The notes: a model not told the origin generated them from the letters alone. Shown: positions 17,967 through 26,941, numbered from the stretch's first letter. The stretch is DNA of 64,000 nt from Curtobacterium sp. MR_MD2014 (GCF_000772085.1 NZ_CP009755.1:2852001-2916000), one strand, 5' to 3'. Translations and numbers: made by a program.

Positions 17967-19877
17967 ATGAGCATGGAAGGCGCTGCCTGGAGCTCGCTGT
18001 ACAAGATCTCGTCCGCGAAGGACGCCGGGCGGGGCTTCTCCCGCGAGTCGCTCCGGCGGATCATGACGTTCGCCGTGCCCTACAAGGTCCAGCTCGTGGT
18101 GTTCATCGCGCTGTCCGTCGTGGGGGCGTTCCTCGCGGTCGCGACGCCGGTGCTCGCCGGCCAGGTCGTCGACGTCATCGCCGCCCGCGGCGCCGTGTCG
18201 ACGATCGTCTGGTTGGCCCTGGTCATCGCGCTCGTGGCCGTCGCCGACGCCGCGTCGTCGCTGCTGACCCGCTGGTACTCCGCGCGGATCGGCGAGGGCG
18301 TCATCCTCGACCTCCGCACCGCGGTGTTCAACCACGTGCAGAAGATGCCGATCGCGTTCTTCACCCGCACCCGCACCGGCGCCCTGGTCAGCCGGCTCAA
18401 CAACGACGTCATCGGCGCGCAGCAGGCCTTCAGCGGGACGCTCTCCGGCGTCGTCACGAACTCCGTGGCACTCGTGCTGACCCTCGTCGTCATGCTCAGC
18501 ACCTCGTGGCTGGTGACGGTCATCGCCGTCGTCATGCTCCCGGTGTTCCTCGTCCCCGCACGCCGGATGGGCAGCCGCCTCGCCGCACTCCGCCGCGAGG
18601 CCGCCGACCACAACTCCGCGATGAGCACGCAGATGACCGAGCGGTTCTCCGCGCCCGGCGCGACGCTCGTCAAGCTGTTCGGACGCCCCGACGAAGAGGC
18701 CGAGGAGTTCCGCGTCCGCGCCGCCCGCGTGCGGGACATCGGCGTCCGCACCGCGATGCTGCAGTTCGTCTTCGTCACCGCGCTCATGCTCGTCTCGGCG
18801 CTCGCGCTCGCACTCGTGTACGGGCTCGGCGGCACGCTCGCCCTCGGTGGCCAGCTGAACACGGGCGACGTCGTCACCCTCGCACTCCTGCTCACCCGCC
18901 TCTACGCACCGCTCACGAGCCTGGCGAACGCCCGCGTCGAGATCATGAGCGCCGTCGTGAGCTTCGAGCGCGTCTTCGAGGTGCTCGACCTCCGGCCGCT
19001 CATCCAGGAGAAGCCCGACGCCGTCACCCTGCCCGACGGTCCCGTCGCGGTCGAGTTCGACGACGTCCGCTTCGCCTACCCGTCCGCCGACAAGGTCTCG
19101 CTGGCCTCGCTGGAGGAGGTCTCCACGCTCGACACCCGCGGCGGTGACGAGGTCCTGCACGGCGTCTCGTTCCGGATCGAGCCCGGGCAGACCGTCGCCC
19201 TGGTCGGGTCCTCCGGCGCGGGCAAGTCCACGATCGCGCAGCTGCTCTCCCGCCTGTACGACGTCGACAGCGGCGCCGTCCGACTCGCCGGCACGGACGT
19301 CCGCGACGTCACCTTCGCGTCGTTGCGGCACACGATGGGCATGGTCACCCAGGACGGGCACCTGTTCCACGAGACCATCGGCGCCAACCTGCGCCTCGCC
19401 CGCCCCGAGGCCACCGACGACGAGGTGTGGGACGCCGTGCGACGCGCACGCCTCGAGCCGCTGATCCGGTCGCTGCCCGACCAGCTCGACACCATGGTCG
19501 GCGAGCGGGGCTACCGACTGTCCGGCGGCGAGCGCCAGCGCATGACGATCGCCCGGCTCCTGCTCGCGCAGCCCCGCGTCGTGATCCTCGACGAGGCGAC
19601 CGCCGCGCTCGACTCGACGTCCGAGGCCGCCGTGCAGGCCGCCCTGAGCGAGGCGCTCGACGGTCGCACGGCGATGGTCATCGCGCACCGGCTGTCTACC
19701 ATCCGGAGCGCGGACCTCATCCTGGTCATCGAGGACGGCTCCGTCGTCGAGCGCGGCACGCACGAGGAACTCCTCGCCGCGGGCGGCCGGTACGAGGAGC
19801 TGCACCGGACCCAGTTCGCCGTCCAGGCGGACCAGGCGCCGGACCCCGCTCCGCTGCGCGGGAGCGGCATCCGCTGA
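17967..19877 (+). CDS. ABC exporter, fused membrane and ATPase domains
   Basis: A 636-residue half-transporter. A six-helix type-IV ABC transmembrane domain spans about residues 35-340. The ATP-binding domain follows from about 360: Walker A GSSGAGKST, Q-loop VTQDG, signature LSGGERQR, Walker B VVILDEATAALD and H-loop AHRLS. It should work as a homodimer exporting a lipid, peptide or drug; no substrate or partner gene is adjacent. I took the ATG at 17967; a second ATG at 17973 is also possible. Confidence 0.93.
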   Translation: MSMEGAAWSSLYKISSAKDAGRGFSRESLRRIMTFAVPYKVQLVVFIALSVVGAFLAVATPVLAGQVVDVIAARGAVSTIVWLALVIALVAVADAASSLLTRWYSARIGEGVILDLRTAVFNHVQKMPIAFFTRTRTGALVSRLNNDVIGAQQAFSGTLSGVVTNSVALVLTLVVMLSTSWLVTVIAVVMLPVFLVPARRMGSRLAALRREAADHNSAMSTQMTERFSAPGATLVKLFGRPDEEAEEFRVRAARVRDIGVRTAMLQFVFVTALMLVSALALALVYGLGGTLALGGQLNTGDVVTLALLLTRLYAPLTSLANARVEIMSAVVSFERVFEVLDLRPLIQEKPDAVTLPDGPVAVEFDDVRFAYPSADKVSLASLEEVSTLDTRGGDEVLHGVSFRIEPGQTVALVGSSGAGKSTIAQLLSRLYDVDSGAVRLAGTDVRDVTFASLRHTMGMVTQDGHLFHETIGANLRLARPEATDDEVWDAVRRARLEPLIRSLPDQLDTMVGERGYRLSGGERQRMTIARLLLAQPRVVILDEATAALDSTSEAAVQAALSEALDGRTAMVIAHRLSTIRSADLILVIEDGSVVERGTHEELLAAGGRYEELHRTQFAVQADQAPDPAPLRGSGIR

Positions 19878-19940
19878 CGGCGCGACCGCAGCGTCCTGTG
19901 ACGGGCTGCGGGCGGACGTGCGATCGCGCCCAGCGCCGGC

Positions 19941-19980
19941 CCGGAGGCGCGTGGTGCGCGCGCCCCGCGCCTCCCGTCCG
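19941..19980. terminator. Terminator-like inverted repeat after the ABC exporter
   Basis: GGAGGCGC (19943-19950) pairs with GCGCCTCC (19967-19974). It ends with the GCCTCCCGTCCG arm seen in the other terminators of this window. Confidence 0.55.
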
Positions 19981-20042
19981 GCGGCACCGCGGTCCGCAGC
20001 CGTCAGCCGCTCCGTGCCCGAGACCGAGATCGGGTCCACGTC

Positions 20043-20094
20043 CGTGACGATCCCGGTGCACGAACCGCGGCATCCGTGCACCGGGATCGTCACG
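20043..20094. repeat. Perfect 20-bp inverted repeat, 12-base loop
   Basis: Arms 20043-20062 and 20075-20094 are perfectly complementary; the arm contains GTGACGATCCCGGTGCAC. It lies in the 400-bp gap between the ABC exporter and a lipoprotein gene, and its sequence is unrelated to the GACGGGAGGC terminators. It could be a second terminator, an RNA hairpin or a protein-binding site. No gene is seen in 19878-20278. Confidence 0.7.
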
Positions 20095-20278
20095 CGGCGG
20101 ACGGGACGTGGCCGCCCCGTACTCGGCTCCCGGCTCGCTCGGTGCGACGAGGCGCAGGATGGCGTCGTGTCGTCGCTCACGCCGCCACGGGACAAGGAGT
20201 CGAGATGACCGCGTACCACCTCTCGAGGCCGGCCTCGGGATCGTCCTCGGGATCGTCCTCGGAGCGGATCCCTGACCG

Positions 20279-20797
20279 ATGCGGACGGTGAGGGAACACG
20301 TCCGTGCGGTGATCGCCGTCGTCACTGCGGCGACAGCGATCGTCGTCATCACCGGTTGCAGTGGAGGAAGCCGCGTGGACTCGGAGAGCAACGGGGCCGT
20401 GAGCACTGCCGAGGCCCGGCAGTCCGTGCAGGACATCGTCGACCGGACTGCCTCCTCACTCGAGGGCGACTGGGAGGTCTACAGCGGGCCCTCGGTCGAG
20501 CAGTGCAGCAAGAGCGACGGCAGCGACGGCGCTGCCTACAGGTACATCAAGGCTCTCGCGAAGCCGACCGGTGAACCCGAAACGGACATCGCCGTCGTCG
20601 AGAAGCTGTGGGAGGAAACCGGGATCACCACGCAGCCGTACGAGAGCGGGGGCGACGACCCGATCCTCGGTCTCCGCGGCGCAGGAGGCCCGACCACGTC
20701 CATCAGCTTCCTGGCGGACACCCGTCGGTACACGGTCTCAGCAACGTCCGAGTGTGCTGACGGGGACGCCGTCGAGATGCAGCGCAACGGCGAGTGA
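20279..20797 (+). CDS. Secreted lipoprotein (paralogue of 28330)
   Basis: A 172-residue lipoprotein. Signal peptide residues 1-26, lipobox ITGC. The mature domain ends in a GGPTTSISFLADTRRYTVSA block and finishes RNGE. The gene at 28330-28841 shares this block (GGPATSIDFLADERGYSLDA) and the same RNGE end, so the two are paralogues. The fold resembles small actinobacterial LppA-like lipoproteins, but I cannot assign a function. Start is the ATG at 20279; a ribosome site is not obvious. Confidence 0.8.
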   Translation: MRTVREHVRAVIAVVTAATAIVVITGCSGGSRVDSESNGAVSTAEARQSVQDIVDRTASSLEGDWEVYSGPSVEQCSKSDGSDGAAYRYIKALAKPTGEPETDIAVVEKLWEETGITTQPYESGGDDPILGLRGAGGPTTSISFLADTRRYTVSATSECADGDAVEMQRNGE

Positions 20798-20821
20798 CGA
20801 GCGGCGGAGATCCTCGACGGA

Positions 20822-21769
20822 TCAGTGCGGCCCGAGCAGCTCGACCCCGTAGCTGACGACGACCGCCCGCAACTCCTCCAGGTACGTCTGCGCCTGCTCC
20901 GTCAGGGGCACCGAGGAGTGCGCGATCCACCCGATCTCGATGCGCTCGTCGACGTCGAGCGGGATGGCGACGATCTCCGGGTCGAGGTCGTCACTGATGA
21001 GCCCGGTCGAGATCGTGTACCCGCCGAGCCCGATCATGAGGTTGAAGATCGTCGCCCGGTCCGACACCCGGATCTCCCGCTTGCTCGACATCGTCGACAG
21101 GATCTCCTCGGCCAGGTAGAAGGAGTTGTTCGCGCCCTGGTCGAACGTCAACCGCGGCAGCTCGGCGAGGTCGTCGAGCGTCGCCCGCTCCTGCGACGCC
21201 AACGGGTTCCGCCGGGCGACGAAGACGTGCGGCTGTGCGACGAACAGCGGCGTGAACACGACCCCGGCGTCCCGCATGAGCTTGCCGAGGACCTGCCGGT
21301 TGAAGTCGTTGCGGTAGAGGATGCCGAGCTCGCTCCGCAGCGTCCGGACGTCCTCGATGATGTCCCACGTGCGGGTCTCGCGCAGCGAGAACTCGTACTG
21401 GTCGGCGTCGGCACCCTCGACCATCCGCACGAAGGCCTCGACCGCGAAGGAGTAGTGCTGGGCCGACACCCCGAGCAGCCGGCGCGACGCCTGGCGCCCG
21501 ACGTACCGCTGCTCGAGCAACGACACCTGCTCGACGACCTGGCGGGCGTACCCGAGGAACTCGACGCCGTCGACGGTGAGCACGACCCCACGTGCGGACC
21601 GGGTGAAGAGCGGCCGGCCGATGCGAGCCTCCAGGTCCTTCATCGCGGCCGACATGGTCGGCTGCGAGACGTAGAGCAGGTCTGCGGCCGCGCTGATCGA
21701 TCCTTCGGAGGCGACCTCGATGAAGTACCGCAGCTGCTGCAGGGTGATGTCGTTCGCAACGCGAGCCAT
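20822..21769 (-). CDS. LysR-family regulator, divergent from mesX-mesD
   Basis: A 315-residue LysR-type regulator. The winged helix-turn-helix covers residues 9-68 (LQQLRYFIEVASEGSISAAADLLYVSQP, then LEARIGRPLF) and a periplasmic-binding-like effector domain follows. It is divergent from mesX-mesD with a perfect palindrome 9 bp from its start codon, so it very likely controls those genes and itself in response to a methionine-pathway metabolite. No methionine-specific residue can be picked out from sequence. Confidence 0.92.
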   Translation of the reverse strand: MARVANDITLQQLRYFIEVASEGSISAAADLLYVSQPTMSAAMKDLEARIGRPLFTRSARGVVLTVDGVEFLGYARQVVEQVSLLEQRYVGRQASRRLLGVSAQHYSFAVEAFVRMVEGADADQYEFSLRETRTWDIIEDVRTLRSELGILYRNDFNRQVLGKLMRDAGVVFTPLFVAQPHVFVARRNPLASQERATLDDLAELPRLTFDQGANNSFYLAEEILSTMSSKREIRVSDRATIFNLMIGLGGYTISTGLISDDLDPEIVAIPLDVDERIEIGWIAHSSVPLTEQAQTYLEELRAVVVSYGVELLGPH

Positions 21770-21777
21770 AGGAACAG

Positions 21778-21795
21778 GCTATGCGACCGCATAGC
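21778..21795. promoter_or_regulatory. Palindromic LysR operator candidate
   Basis: GCTATGCG-AC-CGCATAGC is a perfect 8-bp inverted repeat between the LysR start (21769) and mesX (21889). Confidence 0.65.
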
Positions 21796-21888
21796 GTCTC
21801 GGTATTACCTGATGACCCGCGCCTCCCGTCATGATCGGAGGACCCTTCCCACAGTGCCCGCGGGCGCTCGACGACCGGACTCCGGACC

Positions 21889-22893
21889 ATGGCGAACGAC
21901 ATCACCTTCAGCATCAGCAGGACACGCTTCGACGAGGACTACTCCCCCGCCGAGAGCTCCCGCCTGACGACGAACTTCGCGAACCTGGCCCGCGGGGAGC
22001 ACCGCCAGCAGAACCTCCGCAACGCGCTCGCGCTCATCGACGGGCGCTGCAACGACCTGGCCGGTCACCCGGACGCGGATCGCTACCGCGTCGAGCTCGA
22101 CATCGTGTCGGTGACGATGCAGTTCGAGGACGGCGGTCTGGTCGAGCGCTTCCCCTTGATCGAGGTGCTCGACGTCACGATCGTCGACCAGCACTCCGGC
22201 GATCGCCACCAGGGCATCGTCGGCAACAACTTCTCGTCGTACCTGCGGGACCACGACTTCGCCGTCCGCCTGCCGTCGGCTCCCTCGCTCCCCGCCGACT
22301 TCGGGCTGCTGCACGGGCAGCTCTTCCAGCACTTCCTGCGATCGGACGCGTTCGGGTCGGAGTTCGACGCGGAGCCGGTCGTCTGCATCAGCGTCTCGAC
22401 GAGCCAGACCTACCGGCAGACGGGCGTCGTCCACCCGGTCCTCGGTGCGGAGTACGAGCACGAGCACTCGTCGCTCACCGACGACTACTTCGGTCGCATG
22501 GGCATGCAGGTCCGGTACTGCATGCCGCCGGGGTCCAAGGCACCGCTCGCCTTCTACTCGCGCGGCGACGTCCTGACCGACTACTCGGACCTGCAGCTCA
22601 TCGGCACGATCGCCACCATGGAGACGTTCCAGAAGATCTACCGGCCGGAGATCTACAACGCGAACGAGGTCGCGCCGAGCACGTTCCGCCCGACCCTCGA
22701 GCACGACGACTGGACGTCGACCGGCATCGCCTACGACCGCGAGGAACGCAGCCGCCTCGGCGTCACGCAGGGCCGGTGGACCGAGGAGCACCTCGTCACA
22801 CCGCACCGCGACTTCCTCGACCGCTGGCTCGCCGAGCAGACCGCACACGCCGGCCAGGCTCTTCCCGCCGCCCCCGCTGCCCTCACCCACTGA
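21889..22893 (+). CDS. mesX: MesX, DUF1852 partner of the MesD methionine synthase
   Basis: A 334-residue protein of the DUF1852 family. The N-terminal FSISRTRFDEDYSPAESSRLTTNFANLARG block is strongly conserved in the family. DUF1852 proteins are nearly always encoded next to a short MetE-like synthase and are reported to be needed by the MesD class of folate-independent methionine synthases, which require oxygen. The mesD start is 21 bp downstream, which fits. The methyl donor for this pair is not established. The ATG at 21889 starts the conserved block directly. Confidence 0.88.
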   Translation: MANDITFSISRTRFDEDYSPAESSRLTTNFANLARGEHRQQNLRNALALIDGRCNDLAGHPDADRYRVELDIVSVTMQFEDGGLVERFPLIEVLDVTIVDQHSGDRHQGIVGNNFSSYLRDHDFAVRLPSAPSLPADFGLLHGQLFQHFLRSDAFGSEFDAEPVVCISVSTSQTYRQTGVVHPVLGAEYEHEHSSLTDDYFGRMGMQVRYCMPPGSKAPLAFYSRGDVLTDYSDLQLIGTIATMETFQKIYRPEIYNANEVAPSTFRPTLEHDDWTSTGIAYDREERSRLGVTQGRWTEEHLVTPHRDFLDRWLAEQTAHAGQALPAAPAALTH

Positions 22894-22913
22894 CCGACTG
22901 GACCCCCACGCGC

Positions 22914-23963
22914 ATGAGCACGCTCCTCCCCACCGCGATCGTCGGCAGCCTGCCGAAGCCCTCCTGGCTCGCCGAGCCCGAGCGACTCTGGTCCCCCTGG
23001 CTGCTCGAGGGTGACGCCCTCGTCGAGGGCAAGCAGGACGCGCTCCGCTCCGCTGTCCACGAGCAGGAGCGCAACGGCATCGACATCGTCAGCGACGGCG
23101 AGCAGACCCGGCAGCACTTCGTCACCACCTTCATCGAGCACCTGGACGGCATCGACCAGGAGCGCAAGGAGACCGTGCGCATCCGCGACCGCTACGACGC
23201 CGCCGTGCCCACGGTCGTCGGCGCGGTGAGCCGCCCGGAGCCGGTGTTCGTCGAGGACGCGAGGTTCCTCCGCGCCCAGACCGACCGGCCGATCAAGTGG
23301 GCACTCCCCGGCCCGATGACCATGATCGACACCCTCTCCGACCAGCACTACAAGAGCCGCGAGAAGCTGGCGTGGGAGTTCGCGACGATCCTCAACCAGG
23401 AGGCACTCGAGCTCCAGGAGGCCGGCGTGGACGTCATCCAGTTCGACGAGCCAGCCTTCACCGTCTTCCACGACGAGGTGCAGGACTGGGGCGTCGCCGC
23501 ACTCGAGCGCGCCGCCGAGGGCCTGCGCGCCGAGACCGCCGTGCACATCTGCTACGGCTACGGCATCGAGGCGAACAACCGGTGGAAGGAGACCCTCGGC
23601 GCCGAGTGGCGGCAGTACGAGCAGTCGTTCCCGCTCCTGAAGCAGTCCTCGATCGACATCGTCTCCCTCGAGTGCATCCACTCCCACGTCCCGCTCGAAC
23701 TCGTCGAACTCATCCGCGGCAAGAAGGTCATGCTCGGCGCGATCGACGTCGCCACCGAGCAGGTCGAGACGCCGGAAGAGGTCGCCGCGGTCCTCCGCCG
23801 CGCCCTCGACCACGTCGACGCCGACAAGCTCATCCCGAGCACGAACTGCGGCATGGCGCCGCTGGCGCGCGGGGCGGCTCTGCAGAAGCTCGGTGCGCTC
23901 TCCGCGGGTGCGGACATCGTGCGCGCCGAGCTCGCGAACGTCGCGGTACCGGCAGCGCGGTAG
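22914..23963 (+). CDS. mesD: MesD-type core methionine synthase
   Basis: A 349-residue protein matching only the C-terminal catalytic barrel of cobalamin-independent methionine synthase (MetE), without MetE's N-terminal folate-binding half. The opening (PTAIVGSLPKPSWLAEPERLW), QFDEPAF, HICYGYG, SLECIHSH and STNCGMAPLARG provide the expected homocysteine/zinc-site region (His, Glu and Cys ligands). With MesX it should methylate homocysteine to methionine. The last 278 bp occur again, diverged, at 27010-27287. A strong hairpin terminator follows. Confidence 0.9.
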   Translation: MSTLLPTAIVGSLPKPSWLAEPERLWSPWLLEGDALVEGKQDALRSAVHEQERNGIDIVSDGEQTRQHFVTTFIEHLDGIDQERKETVRIRDRYDAAVPTVVGAVSRPEPVFVEDARFLRAQTDRPIKWALPGPMTMIDTLSDQHYKSREKLAWEFATILNQEALELQEAGVDVIQFDEPAFTVFHDEVQDWGVAALERAAEGLRAETAVHICYGYGIEANNRWKETLGAEWRQYEQSFPLLKQSSIDIVSLECIHSHVPLELVELIRGKKVMLGAIDVATEQVETPEEVAAVLRRALDHVDADKLIPSTNCGMAPLARGAALQKLGALSAGADIVRAELANVAVPAAR

Positions 23964-23980
23964 TCCCCTGCTCCGCAGGA

Positions 23981-24008
23981 CGGCTCGCCCCAACAACCGG
24001 GCGAGCCG
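23981..24008 (+). terminator. Hairpin terminator after mesD
   Basis: A perfect 10-bp stem CGGCTCGCCC/GGGCGAGCCG around an 8-base loop, 18 bp after the mesD stop. Confidence 0.8.
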
Positions 24009-24161
24009 ACCGCCGTGTCCCCGCCTGCGCTGGTCTCGATCCGGCCTGGAGGCAGGGGTCGCTCCTGGCGGGTCGGTCACATGTGTGGGCACCTGCGCGT
24101 CGGCGCGGGGCTGGCCGCCAGCCAGCTCGAGTTGGTCACCTCCTGACCGCCGCGGCTCATC

Positions 24162-25016
24162 TCATCGACGTCGCTCGCCACGCCCTGCGAGCTCCCGTTC
24201 GATGACGGCTGAGGCGATGCGGTCCGGAGTGAAGAGCCGCTGCGCCAAGGCATGTACGACCGCCGTCACGCCACCCGCAGACACGATGGCAGCACCTGCA
24301 GCACGTACCTGTCCGTTGATCCAGATCGTCGCATCCCGTCGTTGCCAAGCAACCGTCCGCGCCGGGTCGTCCAGGTCTCCCAGAGCCCAGTCCGCATATC
24401 GGCAGAGGTCCTCGAACGTCGACCAGACGCCCCCTGCAGCTGCATAGGGCGACCCGGTCATCGTCCACGGCTCGACGGGCCGACCAAGCCTCCGCGGCAC
24501 GACTCTGGCTGTCTCCAGTGGAGCTGTCGTGGCCGTGGTGATGCCCGCTGGCTCGAGGACCTGCTTCCGTACCGTTCGGAACCAGTTGCCGTCGACGTCG
24601 TCGAGTAACTCACCGAGCAGGGCGTAGCCGAGGTTCGAGTACGCAAACTGTCCGCGGTCTCCGCTGCGAACGACGCTGTCCGGATCCAGAGGGGCTCCGA
24701 TCGTCGGAAGGTACGGATCGCGGAACGGCACCAGTCCCATACCGACGTGCAGGCGAGGGAGTCCCGAGGTGTGCTCAATCAGGTCTTGGACGGTGAAGTC
24801 AGCCCCCGGGAACCAGGGCGCGAACTGACGGACCTCGCGATCAAGCGGAAGCACCATCGTCGCAGCGGTCCCCACGAGTCCCTTGGTGATACTTCCCCAC
24901 TCGACCAGAGCAGCCCTTGCGTACGGCCCGCTGGCGGGACGCACAGAACGCCAGCCCCACTCGTCGCCGATGCTCGCCCGCCAGTGTCGCCGTACTCTCA
25001 ACAGATCTCTCATCAA
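24162..25016 (-). CDS. Serine hydrolase, beta-lactamase/penicillin-binding fold
   Basis: A 284-residue class C beta-lactamase-like hydrolase. The catalytic S-X-X-K is SITK (Ser42, Lys45), a conserved EHTSGLPRL follows near residue 82, and YSN near residue 127 is the Y-X-N motif. The usual HXG near the C-terminus is replaced by SAGG. No signal peptide or transmembrane helix is seen, which is odd for the family, and the region before SITK is short. Its first 176 bp overlap the end of the HTTM gene in another frame. It is the last gene of the putative peptide operon. Processing or resistance are possible roles; neither is shown. Confidence 0.8.
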   Translation of the reverse strand: MMRDLLRVRRHWRASIGDEWGWRSVRPASGPYARAALVEWGSITKGLVGTAATMVLPLDREVRQFAPWFPGADFTVQDLIEHTSGLPRLHVGMGLVPFRDPYLPTIGAPLDPDSVVRSGDRGQFAYSNLGYALLGELLDDVDGNWFRTVRKQVLEPAGITTATTAPLETARVVPRRLGRPVEPWTMTGSPYAAAGGVWSTFEDLCRYADWALGDLDDPARTVAWQRRDATIWINGQVRAAGAAIVSAGGVTAVVHALAQRLFTPDRIASAVIERELAGRGERRR

Positions 25017-25950
25017 CTGTCTCCTCTCGACAGCCGGCCAATGCGCGGCGTAGCAGGGCCGCCCGGCGGCGCAAGCGCACCACGTGATGGTTCACGAAGA
25101 GAAGGTCGTACGCCGCCATGACGAGCGCGAACGACGTGAGCCCCATCAGCACTGCAATCGCCAGATGGAACGTCAGCATCACCGCAACAGCCAACGGTCT
25201 TCCTTGGCGGAAGAGCACGAGCACTGGGAAGAACACCGATGCGAGCACGGTCGCGTACGCGCCGATGACGAGAACCCAATCCGATTGCAGGACGAACGGC
25301 GTCACGCCGGGCAGGAAGAACTCCGGAACGCTCAGGATGTAGTACAGCGCGATTCCGTCCTGCCACAGCTGACCCTGGACCTTGTACAGGCCCGCCATGA
25401 GGTACACGACCACGACCTGCGTCACGAGCAGGAGGAGTCCGGTGTTGTTGCACACGCTCGCGATCACCCCGACGGGCTCGGAACGGATTCGACGAACGGT
25501 GAAGGCGGAGTAGCACCGCGTGAGGAGGAGGAAGCAAGTCGCCGTTGAGGCGAGCGCGTCGCCGCCGTCCATGAGCCCCGGATTCGCCATGTACAGCGGC
25601 CAGATCAGGACCCAGTGCACCGCAAGGAGCGCGCGACCTCCGACGCCGAGCATGACGAGCACCGCGATGACAAGACCCGCATGAAAGAGAAGCTCGAAGA
25701 CCCACGGATCCTCGGACAAGCCGTACAGGCTCCACGTTCCGATGCTTGCGGCGGAATCTCGGATGCCCGCAGTGCCGTACACACCGTCAGGACCGAAGAG
25801 CAGAAGACGGTCGCTGTACTGCCCGACGTAGATCGACACGGATACCAGTCCGAGCACAGCACGGAGGAGACTCAGGGCCTCGAGCGCTCGAGGCGCGTCC
25901 GTCATCCACTCGATGACGCTGACCAGTCGACGCCACAAGAGATGCGTCAC
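24841..25950 (-). CDS. HTTM-domain membrane protein (SdpB-like)
   Basis: A 369-residue polytopic membrane protein with about eight helices, of the HTTM group that includes vitamin-K-dependent gamma-carboxylase-like proteins and SdpB of the Bacillus SDP toxin system. Typical are LLRAVLGLVSVSIYVGQYSDR, a long second helix and the VVYLMAGLYKVQGQLWQDGIALYYIL block. The GTG at 25950 overlaps the stop of the DUF5819 gene by 4 bases. The last 60 residues read across the start of the serine hydrolase gene and look unlike an HTTM tail (GYHQGTRGDRCDDGASA-type composition), so the natural stop may have been lost. Likely needed to mature or export the small peptide. Confidence 0.82.
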   Translation of the reverse strand: MTHLLWRRLVSVIEWMTDAPRALEALSLLRAVLGLVSVSIYVGQYSDRLLLFGPDGVYGTAGIRDSAASIGTWSLYGLSEDPWVFELLFHAGLVIAVLVMLGVGGRALLAVHWVLIWPLYMANPGLMDGGDALASTATCFLLLTRCYSAFTVRRIRSEPVGVIASVCNNTGLLLLVTQVVVVYLMAGLYKVQGQLWQDGIALYYILSVPEFFLPGVTPFVLQSDWVLVIGAYATVLASVFFPVLVLFRQGRPLAVAVMLTFHLAIAVLMGLTSFALVMAAYDLLFVNHHVVRLRRRAALLRRALAGCREETVDERSVESTATLAGEHRRRVGLAFCASRQRAVRKGCSGRVGKYHQGTRGDRCDDGASA

Positions 25951-26537
25951 AGTCGGATCCACGCCGAGTCGATGGTGCTCGGCTGAGCGTCGCGAGGTGC
26001 TGACCCTCGCTGCGACCACGGAGGCAACGCCTTGGTCACGAAACGGAGCTGCACCGCGGTCGGCCGCTGATCGTCGCGTCCACAACCGACAGTCAAAGCC
26101 GCGTAACGAGCGAGCACTTCCTCCGCCTGACGCCGAACGCGTTCATCCGGCGGCGCCAGGTCCGCGTTGTGCTTCTTCAACAATCGCTCGGTCAGGTCGT
26201 CTTCTGCGAACCGCTGCAGCACCGCACTGCTCACGATTCGACTCTCGCGCGGTGGGAAGAAGCGGCTCCCTTGAGTACGAACGATTGCCTGCGAGGTGAT
26301 GTCCCTCCAGTCCGTCGCATTGCCGTTGCATTCGAACCGCGCAATGACCCCCCGTTCATCACTGACCGGATCAGGAGCGAACAACTGCCAGTTCTGGGAG
26401 AAGTACGGGTTCAACATCGAAGCGGCACCACCGACGTCGAACTTGATCGGTGTCAACGGCCCCGCCAGAACCATCGCCATGGCTCCGAAGGTGGCGACCA
26501 GAGTGAGGCCGAGTGCAGCAAGCACCGTCCGTCTCAT
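25947..26537 (-). CDS. DUF5819 family protein (SdpA-like)
   Basis: A 196-residue protein with one N-terminal transmembrane helix (residues 3-28) and an extracytoplasmic domain. LNPYFSQNWQLFAPDPVSDERG is the DUF5819 hallmark; the QNW-LFAP-P pattern resembles the conserved stretch of SdpA, a protein required to mature the Bacillus SDP peptide. It lies between the peptide gene and the HTTM gene and overlaps the latter by 4 bases. The SdpA analogy is inference from motif, topology and gene order. Confidence 0.8.
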   Translation of the reverse strand: MRRTVLAALGLTLVATFGAMAMVLAGPLTPIKFDVGGAASMLNPYFSQNWQLFAPDPVSDERGVIARFECNGNATDWRDITSQAIVRTQGSRFFPPRESRIVSSAVLQRFAEDDLTERLLKKHNADLAPPDERVRRQAEEVLARYAALTVGCGRDDQRPTAVQLRFVTKALPPWSQRGSAPRDAQPSTIDSAWIRL

Positions 26538-26593
26538 TGCTGTCCCTCCGACGGAGGCGGGTCCAGCGCTGATACCGGACCCGCCTGACCTGG

Positions 26594-26920
26594 TCATCGA
26601 TCGAAGTACGCCTTCTCTGCCTCCGACGACCCCTGGGGGGTGTCTGCGGCGTACCCGAGCACGCTCGCCATGCGCGCGACGTTGCCCGCAGCTCGCGGCG
26701 CATGAGCGGCCTTGAACCCCGCCCACAGCGCCTTGGCGACGCCCCCCACCCCTCGCGGACTCGCTTCGGCCGCCGCAGTCTGCGAAGAGCCAGCCTCCAC
26801 TGCCTGCGCCATGGCGCTCGTTTCGCTGTACGAATCGGCCTCTGCGGGCGCCGCGAGGGCGACGATCGCCCCCAGGGCGACGAAACCACTTGCGAGCGCC
26901 ACAATCGTTTTCCGGTTCAT
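26594..26920 (-). CDS. Small secreted cationic peptide precursor (SDP-toxin-like candidate)
   Basis: A 108-residue precursor. A signal peptide (residues 1-28) ends at AEA with likely cleavage before Asp29. An acidic/polar pro-like region (29-56) is followed by an amphipathic, Ala/Gly-rich basic stretch at about 57-90 (KALWAGFKAAHAPRAAGNVA) with Lys63, Lys70, Arg76 and Arg83, then an acidic tail ending EKAYFDR. There are no cysteines. It is first in an operon with DUF5819 and HTTM genes, the order peptide / SdpA-like / SdpB-like. Ribosome site AAGAAGGGG. Toxin function is inferred from context only. Confidence 0.75.
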   Translation of the reverse strand: MNRKTIVALASGFVALGAIVALAAPAEADSYSETSAMAQAVEAGSSQTAAAEASPRGVGGVAKALWAGFKAAHAPRAAGNVARMASVLGYAADTPQGSSEAEKAYFDR

Positions 26921-26941
26921 GATGCAACCCCTTCTTGTCGA

